From positions 131,285,663 through 131,349,662 of the forward strand of contig CM057000.1 of the NCBI GenBank assembly GCA_029891345.1: DNA of 64,000 nucleotides. The letters are read 5' to 3'. This document shows, piece after piece, positions 1 to 10,608 of the stretch; position 1 is the first letter of the stretch; every line of letters begins with the position of its first letter. The DNA comes from Dryococelus australis. Its lineage: Eukaryota; Arthropoda; Insecta; Phasmatodea; Phasmatidae. The notes beneath the pieces were generated by a model. The model saw only the letters and a program-made list of their open reading frames with translations, was not told the origin of the DNA and searched no databases. The position numbers were made by a program, and so were the translations under genes.

Positions 1-227
1 AAGTAGGGTTACCAACTTTTCAGATCTTCAGTAAGGGACATCTCCGACAACTCGGCACACGACATATGACTACAATGAAATGATCAAGGAAAACTGTCAT
101 AAAAAGAACCGTTTTATATACTATATGTAGTGTAAAAAAAGTCTGTATTATACATCAAACAACATTTTTTGTAAACATATACAACAACAAAATAATAATT
201 TAAACTATAGTCATAATTAAGAGTGAC
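1..227. other. AT-rich flank, nothing recognised
   Basis: AT-rich sequence outside the left terminus of the first transposon. I see no gene, no RNA and no repeat that recurs in the window. Confidence 0.5.
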
Positions 228-492
228 TGAGAGTATAAGTGGTACAAGTACTTCTTTATGCAAACTGAATAGATGACCGCCAAAGTTCAATGGCTGTTTA
301 TAATATAAATCCTGTGAGTTATTTTCGAAACATCCTATATTTTGTCCTCTAACAGTCAGTGAGTCAGTGTATAGTTGTAGGTACGGTTAGAGATTGTAGT
401 GCCCCAGCATTATTTTGTAGAACACATTAAAAACACTTGTACTCTAAAACCTTGTTTCTTCAAACGATTTAGAGTAAAAGAGGTACAAGTGC
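228..492 (+). repeat. Left-end terminal and sub-terminal repeats
   Basis: Two same-direction copies of the motif GAGTANAAGNGGTACAAGT, at 231-249 and 472-490, about 240 bp apart. A shorter copy in the opposite direction (CACTTGTACTCT) lies at about 434-445. Clustered copies of a 20-bp motif at a transposon end are typical of transposase binding sites; that role is inferred. Confidence 0.65.
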
Positions 493-996
493 AAACACAT
501 TTGACTTACCATATTTTATTTGTAAATAATTTGATACACAACAATGCAAAATTGCTTTAAAAACCCGAAAAGCACAATAGGTAAATAACAAATAATGTAA
601 AAACATAAATGAAAGTATACTGGTGTGGTTGCAACACATGAGAGACATTGACTCTCGTAGACACTTTCTATAATCCCTTCACTGTCAAGTGTTTACAGAA
701 TCAGAATAATTTCCTTCTGTAGTTTTTCTTGATGAATGTCCTTCGTGGGGCAACACTCATGATGCTGCACCATTGTGATGTGCATTTTTCAGACTTCCCC
801 GTCCTTGTCCCCTTCTTCTTCCTCGCCCCCTCCTTCCTCCACGACCTCTTCTTTCTCCACTCCCTCTTCTTGCCCCCATCGTATCTGCTGCCTGGGCGTG
901 GGGTATATTGTCGTAGAACTCATGAAAAATTGGAGGGGTGTAGTCTTTTATCTCCTGGATATTTTTCCACTTTTCACATTTTATTTTAGTGCCATT

Positions 997-1802
997 TTAA
1001 TGTAAAGGCTGGAGAGAAACCATTGATGGCCAGCCAATTTTGTCTCTCTTAAAATTCGCTTCTCGAAACTCGAGGTCACGGTTTAGTGTATACTTGAACT
1101 GCATTATTAGAGGATTTACTTTAGAGACTCGGATCCACCGAATATCCCTCCATTGTATTTTGTTTCCTTCGGTGTCTTTAGCAACTTCGTCCTTTGTTAT
1201 GAAATCCATAGCTTTAATTGAAAGAAAGTTTTCTTGTTTCATTTCCACTACGGAAAACTTTCTGTTCACCTTGTTCACTTCTTCCATCCAGTCTCGGGGA
1301 ACAAATACATATTTCAAGTGTTTCTTTACCTTTCCAATGAGACCGAAAACTTGATCACATTCCATATCAGAATGACTAGGTTCAATAACTCGTGTTCTAT
1401 TGAGTCTATATCTTGATTTTGCCTCAAGATGTACATCCAGTAGTTTAAAATATGGTGGTTTTTGTTTGACTACCGCAGCAGTCACTGTATGCAATGATAT
1501 GAGACATTTCAGTAGTCAGATGTTCCGAATACTTGACTAAGCAGGAATCAATTTCCTGTGAACCCCTCCCAGCGGTATATTCATCCCATGTGAACATTTT
1601 GGCTTTTTCAGATTTAAGGTCATGCACACCTAGATTGTAGGTCCACAAAACTCTCTGATTAAATATTTTGTTAGTAGTCAACTATGGTGTGGGCAGAGTT
1701 TTCTGTAAGTCAAATGTGAACACTGCAATAGAGTCTGGAGGAGTGTTCAAATGAAATTTCTTTCCTTCCATTGCACTTTGCGCCTTTCTTAAATGAAGCT
1801 CT

Positions 1803-1865
<63 letters not shown>

Positions 1866-3072
1866 GTTCCTCGGCTTCACTAGCTAAGGACACATCTGAG
1901 GAGTTAATGCCAATGTTGAACTTGTCACACTTATTGCAAGTGTCACTCTGGGGGAACGGTAAAAGCTTAGATTGAAGTCTCTATTAATAACATCACAGCA
2001 ATATCATGCTTTAACTGGAGGTGTATTCATTTATATGTATCTCGCGTTATCGAGTCAATACATCTTGCTAAGATTGAGCTCCGAGCTGAAATACTGTTAG
2101 TGAGGATTGTCCGTCCTGCTGTGTACTCTTGTGTTTTGGAAAGTTGGCAATATGATTTCTTACCTCTTCTCTTTTCTCAGCTGGTACCTTCAATGCAGAT
2201 TCCTTTTTACCTCTGTTATCCTATTGTAGAATGTCAGATTCTTGTTTCTTATAGGTAGTTGTTATAAACCTTCCATTACTAATATGCAAAGTCTTTAAAT
2301 ATATTCCTTACACACTCGTTTACCTTGCAGATGTAAAATTTTAGTGTTTGACTTTGTATTCGCAGCACCAGGTTTAGAACACTTTGGCTGTTTTAGTAAC
2401 ACAAATGAACATACATATGAAGTTTGTAGGTTTACGTCCTTAAAAATTGTATGTCTATCAGCTTCCGTAAAGTTTTCAGAGCAATGGTATCTACAGTTGT
2501 GGTTGGATGGTTTCACTGACCTTGCTTTAGTTACCTTTTCCTTACGAGTAGTGTACATCTCCCCTAGATTCCTTGACCTCTTTCTAACCTCCTGTTTTCT
2601 GTGTTCCAATTTTTCTTGTCCTCTTCTGTCCCCTTTTTGACTCTTCCAATATTTGAGGTGGGAAATGATTGCTCTTATTTTTGATGCGTTCCTCAGGAGC
2701 ATTCTCAACTATTTCCATTACTGGAACATAAATAATATGGGTACTGATAATAAAAGCCCACTTGGAGTCACACTTTCCCTAATAGACCTATTCACGTCGT
2801 TATCATAAATTTAGTATGTATAGAGGCATTGAATGAGTCTTGCCTAACATAAAACCTCAGTTGTGCAGTCAGGCCTACACTGTGTGAAAACATTTCTTTA
2901 AACTTACCGGTAAATTTACTTCTTTCTTTTTGATTTTGAATATTGATGGAGGATATTGAAATCGATTCTGAGGGCACATATAATTATCATCACTCTTCAG
3001 TAAATCAGAATCAGAACTGATACCTAGAACATAAATTATAATGCATTCTGTAAGATGCAAGTTAACTGACAT
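997..3072 (-). pseudogene. DUF7869-like transposase pseudogene, multi-exon
   Basis: Read right to left. A candidate 5' exon (about 3072-2908) ends at a consensus GT donor (GTAAGT, 2907-2902); an acceptor CAG lies near 2726. The next exon carries the basic N-terminal region (KRSRNLGEMYTTRKEK) and a cysteine motif HNCRYHC near 2550. Further down come YFSSELNLSKMY (about 2090-2055), the cysteine pair FPQSDTCNKCDKFN (about 1960-1915), the first catalytic-type aspartate TFDLQKTL (about 1715), WTYNLGVHD (about 1640), the second aspartate HIIAYSDCCGSQ (about 1500) and the conserved C-terminal part IQWRDIRWIRVSK. The order matches the family. It is dead: several stops and frameshifts, a (CT)n microsatellite inside the coding region, and the segment between YSDCCGSQ and the C-terminal domain, which should hold the third acidic site, is lost. 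Confidence 0.8.
1805..1861. repeat. (CT)n microsatellite inside transposase coding region
   Basis: About 57 bases of pure CT repeat lying between coding segments that read QKR and then RELHLRKAQ on the minus strand, so it expanded within the former gene. Confidence 0.95.
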
Positions 3073-3515
3073 AACCTGTGCATAATATTCAAATCATTGT
3101 GTGCAAATTAGCTGTGATTTAGCATTGTTAAACACATTGCAGTGGTGCAACATTTTGTTGACTGTAAATAACACTCCTGTGCACTGCAGATTGCTGTGGG
3201 ATTAATACCATTAAATCTGATTTTGTCTAGTTCACGTCCTATGAACACATACCTAACATCGCAAACAACATGGAATGGTATCACATGTGGCATATTTAAA
3301 CATGCATTAGGTATTACCATACATACTCTCAAAAGCAACCCTATTCGGCTACTGCTGTACTTTCAGTAAAATACTTAAATGAAACTTCACTCAGGAGAGC
3401 ACCAATTCGTCTTTCGTCCACCATTTCAGTTGTATTAGTTGTATTCTAAATGCAGTCCAGGCACAGTGTTAGAGGTCAGACTTTATCATCACAGAGCGCA
3501 GCACTATGCAGGAAT

Positions 3516-3619
3516 GCACTTGTACTTCTTTTACTCACAGGAGAACCGTACATTAGCTTTTCATATGTGCACATGGACCATTCTATTGTGAATTGTCACT
3601 TGTACCATTTGTACTCTCA
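3516..3619 (-). repeat. Right-end terminal and sub-terminal repeats
   Basis: Inverted partners of the left-end motifs: CACTTGTACTTCTTTTACTC at about 3517-3536 and ACTTGTACCATTTGTACTC at 3598-3616, 82 bp apart. Confidence 0.65.
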
Positions 3620-4342
3620 ACCTCTCAATTGTTTTATGTTATCGGGATCTTCAACCTAAAAGTAAACTCTCATTAATACCTCCCCCCTTCCCCCATATTG
3701 AAAATAACAATGGTGGTCATCTTTTTTGCAGACAATGTTTTTACAGTCAGGAATTATGAATGTTTGATGCTTGTTATTTGAGCAGTATGACATTATTGAC
3801 AAAAATAGCCCTCTAGTTGCAAATTGCGGCAGCGGTACAGTTCCAAGAGCGTAGGCAATATCAACACTTCCTGCAGGGAATCGCATACTGATTGTCGCCA
3901 GAAATAAACAGGCAACTTTAGTATTGTAGGATTATTAATTTATGCTGCATGCTGTTTGCAGTAAGTGTTAAAATGTCCTCCGACATGTAAGTAGTTATGC
4001 AGTTACAACAAGAATGCCATATTTGTTAATTATGTCATACTTCTCAATAAATCAGCATCAAATGTTGATCATTCCTGAAGGTAAAAAGTTGTCTGTGATT
4101 AAAGGTGGCACCCTCAATGTTCATTACGGGGTGAGGTATCAATGAGATTTTGCTCTAAGGTCGAAGATCCCGATAACACAAAACAATGTTCGCAGAGTAG
4201 TAATTTAATTTAACTTCTTTTTCTATATTTTGCAAAAGTACAGTTCAAAAAATAGATTTTTAAGGCCCCGAATCTTTCTTGTTATTCATTTTAGGTCACA
4301 AAATAGTTACAATGTATGAATTACAGTATGTCTGTCGAATTC

Positions 4343-4347
<5 letters not shown>
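3620..4347. other. AT-rich spacer, nothing recognised
   Basis: No gene, tRNA, inverted repeat or copy of the window's repeat families is visible here. Confidence 0.5.

Positions 4348-4429
<82 letters not shown>
4348..4429. repeat. Compound (CT)n(TA)n microsatellite
   Basis: About 43 bases of CT repeat followed by about 38 bases of TA repeat. It sits directly against the left edge of the mariner-like fragment; a TA/CA tract flanks the related copy at 12.5 kb in the same relative place. Confidence 0.95.
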
Positions 4430-4431
<2 letters not shown>

Positions 4432-4433
4432 CA

Positions 4434-5090
4434 CGAAAAATGTTAACAAACACCAGAGTGGGGTAAATAAGTACAAATCATCAGCGAACGAATAGCCTAA
4501 CGACCATAGTTAACCTGCTAATAATGGCAGAGGCAATGTGCAGGGGCGTGGATATGCAACCTTATTTACATGGAATTTCAACCAGCTTTACACAGGCTGC
4601 GTGCCTGATAACCCCGCTCAGTACTTCATGGTCGCAGTCTCTGAGGTTACGTATTTACAGTTCCTGCGGGACGCGTTACTGGATTACTTGGAGGAAGTTC
4701 TTTTAGACACTCGTGACGCGATGAGGTTTCAGCAAGACGGGGCCCCGCGCCCCGCCTCATTTCGCCACTGTAGTTCGCCGGCACCTCGACATGCACTTCC
4801 CGAACCGGTGGATAGGTAGGGGAGGCCCCACAGCATGGCCACCATGCTCACCTGACATCACACCACCTGACTTCTGGCTGATGAGCCACATCAAATCGAT
4901 GGTGTTGCCGCCCCACTTGACACGAGGGATGATCTCATTACACCGGAAACCTTTGCACATGTGCATCGCAAAATGTTTCAGCGCTGCACCGTCTGTTTGG
5001 TCGATGGTGGAAGACAGTTCGAACATACACTCTGTCCTTATACCTTCAGACCAAATGTGTAAATAAAGTGCTTTTTTTGCACTGCTTGTA
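4434..5090 (+). mobile_element. Tc1/mariner-like transposon fragment
   Basis: Starts just after a TA tract and continues to the poly-T/CA-poor tail after the transposase stop. The first 120 bases are also present, inverted, at about 12380-12520, which shows that this is a dispersed repeat. No matching terminal inverted repeat was found on the right, so the true limits are uncertain. Confidence 0.6.
4538..5066 (+). pseudogene. Mariner-like transposase, C-terminal half, frameshifted
   Basis: Encodes the catalytic C-terminal half of the transposase type whose N-terminus carries a DUF4817 helix-turn-helix domain (IS630/Tc1/mariner group). Visible motifs are FLRDALLDYLEEVL, the second aspartate in RFQQDGAP (about 4725-4750), then after a frameshift near 4746 the segment RHLDMHFPNRWIGRGG and the third acidic region CSPDITPPDFWLMSHIKSM (about 4849-4905). 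The N-terminal DNA-binding half and the first aspartate are absent. The last codons run to a TAA near 5064. It cannot make an active transposase. The same family supplies the deleted element at 14.8-15.8 kb. Confidence 0.85.
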
Positions 5091-5399
5091 GCCTGGTTAT
5101 TTGGCAGAAGTAACTATGATTCTCTTACTTATATGGCATAGGGACTACTCTATTCGAGCAGGGGGTTCCCCCCAGGGCGATGCGCTTCCATTGCGCTTCG
5201 GTTTATGTCGGGGAGGGTGGGGAAGGGGAGGGGTCATGAGAGGGAAGGAGGAGAGTTAGGGATTGGGAGTCGGTGGGTAAAGTTACAAGGTTTAGGGGAA
5301 GTGCCAAGAGTAAGGGGAGAAGGAGAAAGCAAAGAAGTTTAGAGAGGGGCAAAGGTTATTTGCAAGGTCCCCAGGTTGCTGTTAAAGAAGGTTTTAAAG
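5091..5399. other. Purine-rich stretch upstream of R2-like coding region
   Basis: From about 5205 the plus strand is strikingly rich in G and A. It could be decayed N-terminal or 5' sequence of the R2-like element that follows, but I could not read conserved motifs in it. Confidence 0.4.
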
Positions 5400-7494
5400 G
5401 ATAGTTTGGGGGAAGGACAAGAAAGAGGTTGGGGTGAGCAAGAAGGAGGTGAGGGAATTCTACGAGGGGATTTGGGGGGTAGATAAGCAAGTTACGGAAG
5501 AGGGGGGAAAGTGGGTAGGGAGTGGGATGTGATGGAGATTGTCCCAATTACAATCGACGAGCTAGTCAAGCGTAGAAATAGGATGAACCCCAAGGGGGCA
5601 CCTGGGCCAAATGAAATCAGGAGGACTCAGTTGTACAAGCCAGGTGTTATAAGAATCATAGCTCTGTTATTTAATATTATATTAAAATATCAAATATCTC
5701 CAGAGTTGTAGAGTGGTAATAGAATGGTTCTGATCCCAAAAGGAAAGGGAGATAGTAATAAGTTAGAAGGCCTGAGACCTATTGCCATAGATAATATTAT
5801 GAATAGGTTATATAGTGACTTACTATATAAAAGGATTGAAAAGGGGATAGAGCTAAGTAATAGGCAGAAAGGGTTCAAGAGTGAGGCTGGGTGTTATAAT
5901 AATATTGTTATGCTTCAGCAGCTGATCAAGAGGAGTAAAAAGGGGGGGGGGTGTTTGTACAACTGGATGTAAGACAAGCATTTGACACAGTCCTGTAAGA
6001 AATTATTATCAAAAGATTGAAAGAGCAGGGTGTACGGGGATTATGATAAATACAATTCAAGGGATGTATAGGGGTAGCTTTACTGAGATAGAGGTGAACT
6101 GAGAGAAGGCGAGGACGGACATTAGGAGAGGGGTAAAACAGGGAGATTCATTGTCCCCTCTCCTTTTCAACATCACCATTGACCCACTGCTGAAGAAGCT
6201 TGAAGGGTATGAGGGAATGAGTATTGGGAAGTGTAGTGTATCAGTGCTTTCATTCGCCGATGACCTCATCCTGGTGGCAGATTAGGTCAAGGTGATGGAT
6301 AAGATGTTTAACAGAGTGCGCGAATTCCTTGACGACCTCGGGATGGAGACGTCCATTGGCAAGTGTAGCACCAGCCATTTGGTGGTTAAGGGAAGAACCT
6401 GGGCATTCCTCCCCACCAAGTTCAACCTCGGTGATTCCTTTCTCCTCACCAAAAAGGGTGGGGAGCACTTAAACTACCTGGATATTGAGTATAGGTTTGA
6501 TGGAGGGAGGGACAGTAAGTTTTTGAAATGCATTGAAGATGAGTTGGAGAAGGTGTGTGGTGCCCCATTGAAGCCTCATCAAATGCTTGAACTATTGCAA
6601 ATCAACTGGATGCCGAGGTTTTTGTACTCCCTGATTTTACAGGGAGTAAGTAAAAAGTTTTTGGATGAAATAGACGGAGTTGTTAAGAGAGCTATTAAAA
6701 GAATATTGAAAATACCTATGCAGACTTGGGATGGTTTTATGTATATGGCAAAGAGGGACGATGGACTGGGGCTGTTGAGGTACCAGCACACCATCTCTCT
6801 GTCAAGGATTAGGTTGTTTAGAAAAATGAAATGTTTAGAGGATCCAATGTTGCAATGGGTGTGTGAAGGGATTAAGGTAGAGAGAGTAATTGATAAGGAG
6901 CTCAAGGGGTTGGACCTTGTTGAGCAGGTGAAGGATCAGATAATTGGCGATATTGACAAGACTGTTGAGAAGTACAAGAAAGAACTGAAGGAAAGGATGA
7001 GACTGCAATGGGAGCGACAGAATACCCAGGGTGAGGCAGTGAGGTTCCTCAGGGATAACTCCGAATCAAGCAAATGGATGTATGGACCGGAATCCCTGAG
7101 GACCTCGAGATTCTCCAAGGCTGTTATATTGAGAACGGGCCAGATGAATAATAAATTCTCTCTGGCCTGTTACAATGGTGGGGAGGTGGATTGTAGGAGG
7201 TGTGGCAATGTGCCTGAAACCACAGGGCACATTCTCGGTGCATGTCGTTTTACCAAGGATGCACAGATTAAACGCCATAATGATGTATGTAGAATGATAT
7301 ACCAGGAATGGACCGAGCAGAGGAAGGAGTGGATAGTTGTAGAGGAACCCACCCTTGAAGTAGTTGGGAACAATTTAAAACCTGGCCTGGTACTGGCTAC
7401 TGGAAGGGATGTGTTTGTCGTGGAGGTAACAGTAAGATATGAGAAGGGTGAGAGTTTGGTAGAGGCTGTGAAGGAAAAGTTAAAAAAGTACTAG
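5400..7494 (+). pseudogene. R2-like non-LTR retrotransposon ORF, decayed
   Basis: Reverse transcriptase plus C-terminal restriction-like endonuclease, as in the R2/NeSL/CRE group that inserts by target-primed reverse transcription. Motifs in order: EVREFYEGIWG (about 5450), NPKGAPGPNEI (5589), VLIPKGKGD and GLRPIAID (5727-5790), motif A LDVRQAFDTV (5962-5991), RRGVKQGDSLSPLLFNI (6127-6175), catalytic FADDLILVAD (6253-6282), a CX2CX8HX4C zinc motif (CRRCGNVPETTGHILGAC, about 7192-7245) and the endonuclease motif, where the usual KPDL reads KPGL (7378-7389). Lesions: TAG at 5709, a poly-G frameshift near 5950, TAA near 5996, TGA at 6100, TAG at 6283. After 6283 the last 400 codons are open. No 28S rDNA flanks it. 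Confidence 0.85.
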
Positions 7495-7696
7495 GTACTT
7501 GAGGAGGAAGTAGGACGAAGGTTATATATACAGAGGTGTTGTCCCGGTCATTTTGGGGGTGAGGGGTATAGTTCCCTGGGAAACAATGAAAAGTCTAGAT
7601 GGGTTAGGAATTGGATCAAAGGATTTGTATAGAAGGTTAGGATTATGTATGTTGAGGAGTTCTCTAGAAATATATGCAGGTTTTGGGGATAGTATT
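7495..7696 (+). other. Probable 3' UTR of the R2-like element
   Basis: About 200 bases between the retroelement stop codon and the left inverted repeat of the next transposon. G-rich like the upstream element; no poly-A tail is seen, which is not unusual for R2-like elements. Limits are inferred. Confidence 0.4.
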
Positions 7697-7735
7697 TGAA
7701 TTGTTACCCCGAATACAGATCTAATCCACAAAAAT
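7697..7735 (+). repeat. Left terminal inverted repeat
   Basis: Reads TTGAATTGTTACCCCGAATA at its outer end and pairs with 10412-10450 over 39 bp. Confidence 0.85.
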
Positions 7736-7755
7736 GAGAAAGTTGCAATTATAGC

Positions 7756-8088
7756 GGAATAATGATCTATCCATAGCACATCACAATACCACTGTTGCAC
7801 ACAGGCAATAGTTCTATCCCAAGGAGGATTTGTTTGCTTTGCAAAGTTGGCATTCTGGGGAATACAGAGCCAAGTGCAGCAAGATGGCTGACGAGGAGAC
7901 GTTGCTGCTTAGTGGTAGTGCAGAAAAGCAATTAAATAACGGATGTAGGAGAAAGATACGACTGTCAGAATGGAAGGACAACAATAATAAAGCTTTGAGA
8001 AATGCTGGAAAGCCATATAGAAACAGGAAAGGGACTTTTTACCAGGTAAATGTGCATCTGTAAAGGTGAGTGGAATAGTGATCTAACC
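7756..8088 (+). repeat. Left sub-terminal binding-site-like repeats
   Basis: GGAATAATGATCTATCC at 7756-7772 and GGAATAGTGATCTAACC at 8072-8088 repeat the core of the terminal repeat (GAATACAGATCTAATCC). The second lies just inside the intron. A transposase-binding role is inferred. Confidence 0.7.
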
Positions 8089-10046
8089 TAACAAAATAAG
8101 TCAACATTTTTACTATAGGAAAAATGTAATGTTTTGCACAATCTGCTACAAATTCCATAGAAATGTCACAGTCTATTTTCATTAATAGCTGTAGCAGTTT
8201 CAAAATATTTGCCTAAAACCACAATAATTTTATGCTACTCATAATGAAATATGGTAGTAAAATAGTTTGTAGGATTAGCCATGTAAATAAGCAGTGTCCT
8301 GTATCGAGGGAAAAAGTATTTGATATAATAATAATATTTTTTTGTTGATGACCTGGCTTTACTGTTAAAACTAGCCTTTAATGGTTTGTATTAAACATGA
8401 TTTGGCAAATTCGACACCATCAACAATAGGTGAATTTATTTGTTTCAGGTTACCATGTGCCGCTATATGTATGAATGCGACAAGATTTCCAAAGATATGA
8501 AGACAAAGTTATTTCAAGATTTCTACAAATGAACATACAATGAACAGTCTACGTTTTTAGTCCAATGTTGTATGGCACTAGAAGGTGTAAAACGTAGAAA
8601 TGTAGCGAAAGATAGCTTTCAGAGGCAGACAACTTTCAAATACCACCTTCCTATAAATGGCAAATCATGCAATGTGTGCAAGAAAACTGTGCTCGATGTT
8701 TTTCAAATTTCCTATCGACGTGTGCAAATGCTTCATACAAAAATTAAATTTAACCTTGATATATCTAACAAAATAGGGACACATCATAATCGTCCACATG
8801 TTGTGTCCTTTGATGTCAAAGAACTGGTAAGGGATTATATCAGCTCTACGTCTGCACAAGAGAGCCACTATTCAAGACCCACCTCCAGCAAACCTTATCT
8901 TAGTTCAGAACTGTGTGTGGAAAGAATGTATGATCTTTTCAAGGAAAGTCATCCTAATATTAAATGCTCACATAGTTTGTATAGGGACATTCAGAAGGGA
9001 ATTCAAGCTTGTTTGGTCCTCCACTATCAGACTCTTGTTCATATTGTGATGAACTTTACATTCATCTAGTAGCAGCTGAGACCGAAGATGAGCAGAAGAG
9101 GATTAGTGTGCAAAGTAAACTTCATCAAAGAAAGTCTGAGACTGCTTATAAAGTTCTTCACAAGGATGTTATAATGTCAAAATCGAACCCCACATATGCT
9201 GTACTTTGCATAGATATGCAACAGGTATTGTTCTGTCCAACACTTCATCATTCCTCTATGTTTTATCCAAGGCAGTTCTCTACTTATAACCAATGGTCCA
9301 TAATATGGGAACTAAAAAAACCATTTATATTTGTGTGGAATGAGTCGGTGGCTAAACGTGGTTCTTCTGGAGTTACTTCATGCATTCTGAAGTACATTGA
9401 ACTGCATTTTGAACCACTCAAAGTAGGTGAGATCAGGAGATTAGTTGTTTGGTCAGATCATTGTATCGCTCAAAACAATATCTGGTGTTGTATTAATGTA
9501 TATCATTATCTGTTTGTGAAGAAATATTTCTCAACCATTGATCAGAAGTTCTTAGTCAGCGGCCACAGTTTTCTTTCCTGCGATAGGGACTTTGCCCTGA
9601 TTGAAAGCACAAAGAAGAAATCTACAGTGTATCATCCAAAGCAGTGGCTTGAAGTTATTGTTAATGGAAGTCCGGCTTTTAGTGCATACTACACGGACAG
9701 GGAAGACTTCATTGACCTGTTTGCCATTGACGGAATGTTTAAAAAGCAGCCCGATTTCAAGATAACATATTTTCATTGGATTCAGTTCTCATCAGAAGAA
9801 CCAAATACTGTTCGAACGCGAGTCAATCATAACATCCTACAACCCTGGCACAGCTATGTAATACGGCCATTCCTCAGAGGAAGGAAACATTTACGTCCAC
9901 TCCCAACTGTACTTCCCCAGCTCTACGAAGAAGCGAAAGCTTTAAAGAAAGTGAAAAAAAAAAAAAAAAAAAACTTGCTAGACATGTGCAGGTTCCTTCC
10001 TGTTCAGTATCGTCATTTCTACGCAAATCTATGTGCATTTGAGTGA
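7884..10046 (+). pseudogene. DUF7869-like transposase, two exons, two lesions
   Basis: Start chosen at ATG 7884 (context AAGATGG); an in-frame ATG at 7830 is the alternative. Exon 1 (7884-8045) holds a basic region (NKALRNAGKPYRNRKG) and ends at donor CAG/GTAAAT. The acceptor TTTCAG ends at 8448, giving a 403-bp phase-0 intron. Exon 2 continues with CRYMYECDKISKD, SCNVCKK and ESHYSRPTSSKPYLSSEL, then the cysteine pair SDSCSYCDEL, the first acidic site LCIDMQQV (about 9210), ESVAKRGSSGVTSC, the second VVWSDHCIAQNN (about 9450) and GHSFLSCDRDFALIE (about 9560-9604). It ends with LLDMCRFLPVQYRHFYANL. Lesions are an in-frame TGA at 8530-8532 and a one-base frameshift near 9000. Roles of the acidic residues follow DDE-type transposases by analogy. 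Confidence 0.85.
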
Positions 10047-10206
10047 TTACTGTAATCATACACGACATTTGTTAATAATGAACAATAACCTAATGGTTTT
10101 CTTGTTTCAGTTAATATTACTGAAACCACAAGAGACATTGGTCCTGTAATAATTAATAATGTAATGTTTTTCTTAGTGCTTCTACATTTGTTTGTAATTA
10201 TTTGTA

Positions 10207-10223
10207 GGTTAGATCACTATTCC
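10207..10223 (-). repeat. Right sub-terminal repeat
   Basis: GGTTAGATCACTATTCC is an exact reverse complement of the 8072-8088 motif. Confidence 0.8.
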
Positions 10224-10411
10224 ATTTGTGCAGTTTAGATCCTTTTTCCACTGAAATTAATTTTATTAATCTGTAAGTCAATACTTAAAAGTAAATACAA
10301 ATAATATTGAACATGAGGTGTTTTGTATGATGTACGTCGTTTTTTGCAGAAAGTTATGCTCCTTACATCTAGAAAGTGTTTTTTTTTTTTTTCTGTTGTA
10401 AACAATCTTTG

Positions 10412-10450
10412 TTTTTGTGAGTTAGATCAGTATTCGGGGTAACTATTCAA
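10412..10450 (-). repeat. Right terminal inverted repeat
   Basis: Inverted partner of 7697-7735; contains TATTCGGGGTAAC. Confidence 0.85.
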
Positions 10451-10608
10451 TTTTAGAAATGAGGTTTTTTCTTAAAACTCTGCTCAATCCATTGCTAAGT
10501 GTTTTTAGTGTTAGGTTTTAGGAGTTAGTCTTAAGTGGTTTTATGGTTTTATATTTAGATTTATAATTTTATATATACATGTTAGCGACAATTTTATTAA
10601 AATAATTT

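Larger units (their letters stand above)
228..3619 (-). mobile_element. Decayed DNA transposon with DUF7869-like transposase
   Basis: A 3.39-kb element bounded by inverted copies of GTAYAARTGGTACAAGT: 228-249 on the left and, inverted, 3598-3619 on the right. Second copies of the motif lie inside each end, at 472-492 and inverted at 3516-3536. Between them the minus strand carries a degraded transposase gene running right to left. The ends match over 22 bp with few differences, so I take them as the termini, but I could not identify a clear target-site duplication. The superfamily name is not certain: the protein belongs to the large arthropod set annotated from memory as DUF7869-domain proteins. 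Confidence 0.7.
7697..10450 (+). mobile_element. Nearly complete DUF7869-like DNA transposon
   Basis: A 2.75-kb element with 39-bp terminal inverted repeats at 7697-7735 and 10412-10450 (shared core GTTACCCCGAATAC, then GATCTAA and CACAAAAA; about 35 of 39 positions match). Three related sub-terminal copies of GGAATANTGATCTANCC occur at 7756-7772, 8072-8088 and, inverted, 10207-10223. Inside lies a two-exon transposase gene in the plus direction. It is the better preserved of the two elements of this kind in the window. No clear target-site duplication could be fixed, so the superfamily remains open. Confidence 0.8.

Noticed and set aside
1793..1975. Plus-strand frame beginning with a leucine/serine-rich signal-like peptide
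   Set aside because: The hydrophobic stretch is the translated (CT)n tract and lies antisense to the transposase pseudogene.
5400..7494. Insertion of the R2-like element in a 28S rRNA gene
   Set aside because: No ribosomal RNA sequence is visible on either side.
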